From the NCBI RefSeq assembly GCF_003286085.1, contig NW_020825298.1, forward strand, positions 2,480,001-2,544,000: a stretch of DNA of 64,000 nt, read 5' to 3'. The DNA is from Drosophila persimilis (lineage: Eukaryota; Arthropoda; Insecta; Diptera; Drosophilidae). Of the stretch, positions 61,393-64,000 are shown in pieces (within the stretch, counting starts at the first letter, position 1; the number at the start of each line of letters is the position of its first letter). The notes beneath the pieces were generated by a model, which searched no databases, was not told the DNA's origin, and saw nothing but the letters and a program-made list of their open reading frames with translations. A program made the position numbers and the translations under genes.

Positions 61393-62241
61393 ATGGCACC
61401 CCGCAAAAATGCTCGTATTTTGGCGGCCAACCAGGCGTCCTCTGCCGCCCCGCCCTTGGCCCGACGCGCTGCGTTCCTCCGCGCAGTGGAGGCAATATCC
61501 GTTACCAGGCGCCGCTGGACTACCACCACTGCCAGCCAGCGCCGTGCAATCCAGAGGGCTGCCAACCAGCGCCGTTCAATCCAGATCGCTGCCAACCAGC
61601 CGCCCGCTGAGGACCCTCCCGTTACCAACCTTCGCGGGACCAATCGCCGCGGTACCAATCGCCGTGGAACCAACCGCCGCGGAACCAATCGCCGCGGTAC
61701 ACAACGTGACACCGGTGGGAGTGCCGTCATGGAAGCTTCGCCCGCAAGCTTGCCAGTTGCGGTGCCAGAAAAACGAATGGTCTCTCAAATTGGCATACGC
61801 CGCCTCCGCAAGGAGATGGAGAAAATGACGAGCGATCCGACGGACGGGTGCACGGTGGAGTTAGTGGACGACTGTATCTACGACTGGAAGGCCGTTATTC
61901 TCGGGCCCTCGGACACGCCCTACGAGGGCGGCCACTTTGAACTACGCCTTCAATTTCCGCAGGCGTACCCGGCTCAACCGCCATTTTTGATGTTCCTTAC
62001 AAAGGTCTACCATTGCAACGTACACAACCGCGCTATCTGCGTGGATATTCTGCGCTCGGCTTGGTCGCCCGCCCTGACCGTGGAGAAGATACTTTTGTCC
62101 ATCCGGTCGCTGCTGTCGGACCCCAACCCCGATAGCCCCTTGAACTGCGACGCTGCCGAGCTGTACAAGACGGACCGCGAGGAGCACGACCGCATGGCAC
62201 GGCTGTGGACCCGCCGCTACGCCCAGCCTTCAGATGCCTGA
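61393..62241 (+). CDS. UBE2D-like ubiquitin-conjugating enzyme, diverged copy 3
   Basis: The 282-residue protein begins at ATG 61393 (MAPRKNARI) after the same CTTGCAG acceptor as its paralogues. The UBC core is well kept (DTPYEGGHFELRLQFPQAYP, SAWSPALTVEKILLSIRSLL). It has HCN for HPN and the catalytic Cys in AICVDIL, with the same one-residue-short loop. The N-terminal extension differs. It has duplicated AAN-QR(R/S) blocks and five tandem GTNRR units encoded by a 15-bp repeat (about 61637-61705). It lacks the HPTTRENFEYFEML segment of copies 1 and 2. AATAAA is at 62325-62330. It is the older paralogue of the tandem pair with copy 2. Confidence 0.85.
   Translation: MAPRKNARILAANQASSAAPPLARRAAFLRAVEAISVTRRRWTTTTASQRRAIQRAANQRRSIQIAANQPPAEDPPVTNLRGTNRRGTNRRGTNRRGTNRRGTQRDTGGSAVMEASPASLPVAVPEKRMVSQIGIRRLRKEMEKMTSDPTDGCTVELVDDCIYDWKAVILGPSDTPYEGGHFELRLQFPQAYPAQPPFLMFLTKVYHCNVHNRAICVDILRSAWSPALTVEKILLSIRSLLSDPNPDSPLNCDAAELYKTDREEHDRMARLWTRRYAQPSDA
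61637..61705 (+). repeat. 15-bp coding minisatellite in E2 copy 3
   Basis: Units of the form GGTACCAATCGCCGC repeat five times and encode GTNRR. Silent changes between units (ACC/ACC, CGT/CGC) show they are not brand new. Confidence 0.85.
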
Positions 62242-62696
62242 ATAATCCCACACTTTCCGAATTCTTTGGGCACCATGAGAACATAACATAATATACAATT
62301 TATATTTGACTGAAATAAAGGCCCGGGCTGTGAGTTGTTTGCCTCACACAATGATGACAGACTTTACTGCGCAAAATTAGTGTTATCAGTCGAAGAACTG
62401 ACCAAACGATGTTTGCCAACACGGGCGCCCTGCCAGCTGGCCGCAGAATCTCATGCGCTCACTGCAAGCTTTTCCCATAAGGTGGTCTCTGTTTCTAGCC
62501 AAGTCTTATACGGCCTATATTTCGTATATTTTTAGCTCACTTAAGGAGTTATCGAAGCATAATTGACACTGATTTCATTGCCGTGAGTCTGCAGCCCTGG
62601 CCCTGCAGCACTTGTAGCTGAGAACCGAAGCACGTGGAAATTGTCGCAAATTGTGTGAAATAATTAATTAAAAGTACGAAATTGATCGATACGAAT
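62242..62696. other. Spacer between E2 copy 3 and the TAF5-like gene
   Basis: Holds the E2 copy 3 poly(A) signal at 62325-62330 and the upstream region of the next gene. No other feature is seen. Confidence 0.5.
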
Positions 62697-64000
62697 ATGA
62701 ATAGTGAAAACGAAGTCAACGAAGCGAACGGACACAATGTAAGTACCACGGAAGAACCGAGATATGATGTATAATTCGTATTTTCATTCAATCGTCCAGG
62801 GCCTGGGCGGTAAAGCACTCAGGGCAGGCGAAAACACCCCTGGGGATGCCATGCAGGTGTCTGATGGAATTCATGGGTCTGGAGATGGGCACAAACCGGA
62901 CAGATTTAACCCGCAGCTGCCGCAGGATCCCTCTGATGATGACTCTGACGACTCGGAGTCCGGAGAGGACGATCAGAGTACCGACAGCGAAGAAGAGGAC
63001 AGTGACGACTCCAGCGAGGTAGAGGTTCAGTCCAAAAGCCACTTTGACGAGTTCTTCGAAGGCAACGCCCTATTCACGTGCAATGAACTCCTGGAATATC
63101 CACTTTTCACGCCGCATTTCATGTACCTGGAGTACCAGCAGACCTTCCTGGAGATCCGGAAGCTGGTCGAGGAGGTGCCCAACGAGTTCAAATACGAGAT
63201 ATCCGCGTTGCTGTACCCTATGCTGGTGCTGGGTTACCTGCAAATGGTGGTCGGCGGCGACCACAAGATGGCCAAGCGCTTTCTGGAGGAGAACGAGGAC
63301 TGCTTGGAGGATATTTACGACCGGAGCATCGCCAAGCTGAGGCGTATCCGCAGGCCCCAACAGGTGCCAGGCAGGGCCCTGGAGCTGCTCTTGCGCCGCG
63401 ACTTGGTTCGCATTGAAATGCCACAGGCAGCCTCGATCAAGTTCAGCGAGTACAGGGCAAAGTGGCCGCTGGACCAACAGAACGTGTTTATAGGCCACAT
63501 CGCCATCGACGACCTCGAGACCGCGCCACAGGAGCGTCTGTCCCTGCGTCGTCCCCCACTGGAGGTAATCCGCTGGGCCGACCTGACGCACTCGTCCAGG
63601 AGGAGTCTGCACCTGCAGCCGTGCGACCAGCAACTGAGCTCGTGCTTCCTGAGGCCGCCCCTGCTCAACGAGTCGGAGGAGGTTATTTGCGCGGTCCTCT
63701 TCAAGGACGGCTGCTGGGCGGCCATTGCCATTGACTACTTCGCGATCCGCCTCGTCGAGGTGAAGCTGACCGAGTCCGTGACGGTGCTGAGCGTCCTCAC
63801 CGGGCACAGTGGGAAGATCGTCACCGGAGACTTCTCCCCGGACAGACGCTTCCTGGTCACCTGCTCCCAGGACGGCACCATTCGCCTGTGGTGCCTGGTG
63901 CTCCAAATGTGCGCGGGGATCTACACGCAGCAGAGCCCCGTCCGCAGCGTCGTGTTCGCGCCGGTGACCGACTACTTTGCCGCTGCCTGCGAGGACGGCC
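62697..64000 (+). CDS. TAF5-like protein with NTD2 and WD40 domains, cut by the window edge
   Basis: Exon 1 is 62697-62738 (MNSENEVNEANGHN). Exon 2 starts at 62800 after GTCCAG and is open to the window edge, so about 414 residues are visible. An acidic Ser/Asp/Glu region (about residues 57-85) precedes a TAF5 NTD2-type helical domain (about 100-200; FKYEISALLYPMLVLGYLQM, then KRFLEENEDC). From about residue 344 the WD40 propeller begins (LTGHSGKIVTGDFSPDRRFL, SQDGTIRLW). TAF5 is the WD40 scaffold of TFIID; Drosophila also has a testis paralogue, cannonball. I see no LisH motif at the N-terminus. It shares first-exon size and intron position with the two WD40-only genes at 44214 and 48603, and so probably represents the parental form. 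Direct orthology to cannonball or Taf5 is not claimed. Confidence 0.85.

Overview
This window is insect nuclear DNA, almost certainly Drosophila. The genes carry short introns with GTAAGT-type donors and polypyrimidine-AG acceptors. The gene set is typical of Drosophila: a full dynein-2 heavy chain, a proteasome beta5 retro-paralogue, TAF5-like WD40 genes and a GTSF1-like zinc-finger gene. A complex satellite and a dead Tc1-type transposon are also present. I cannot name the species; an obscura-group fly is only an impression. Gene models come from reading splice sites and phase by eye, so exon edges may be off by a base or two.

Layout. Positions 1-10320 are one satellite array of about 32 monomers (319 bp) that runs off the left edge. 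A short unrecognised stretch follows, then a decayed Tc1-like element at 10871-12496 flanked by TA. From 12782 to 31989 on the minus strand lies an intact 25-exon cytoplasmic dynein 2 heavy chain (DYNC2H1, Drosophila btv). My model gives 4,242 residues in one continuous frame, and an RFX X-box sits 130 bp upstream of its ATG. Inside three of its introns, on the opposite strand, lie the exons of a second gene (13653-23132) encoding a basic-repeat, Gln/His/Pro-rich protein.

Positions 32-38 kb look non-coding. From 38 kb onward come small genes with few or no introns, of kinds usually expressed in the male germ line. They are a proteasome beta5-like subunit (+), a UBE2D-like E2 (-), a GTSF1-like CHHC gene (-), two TAF5-derived WD40 genes (+), a Cys-rich small protein (+), two more E2 paralogues (+) and a third, fuller TAF5-like gene running off the right edge. 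E2 copies 1 and 2 sit in near-identical segments of about 1.7 kb in inverted orientation, about 18 kb apart. Between 49.7 and 58.1 kb I see only simple repeats and no supported gene.

How the genes fit together. btv drives retrograde intraflagellar transport in ciliated sensory neurons. The 38-64 kb genes touch proteasome, ubiquitin transfer, TFIID-type transcription and piRNA-type silencing. All of these are functions where Drosophila has testis-specific duplicates, so the region reads as a local nursery of male-germline paralogues. That expression pattern is inferred from family knowledge and is not visible in the DNA.
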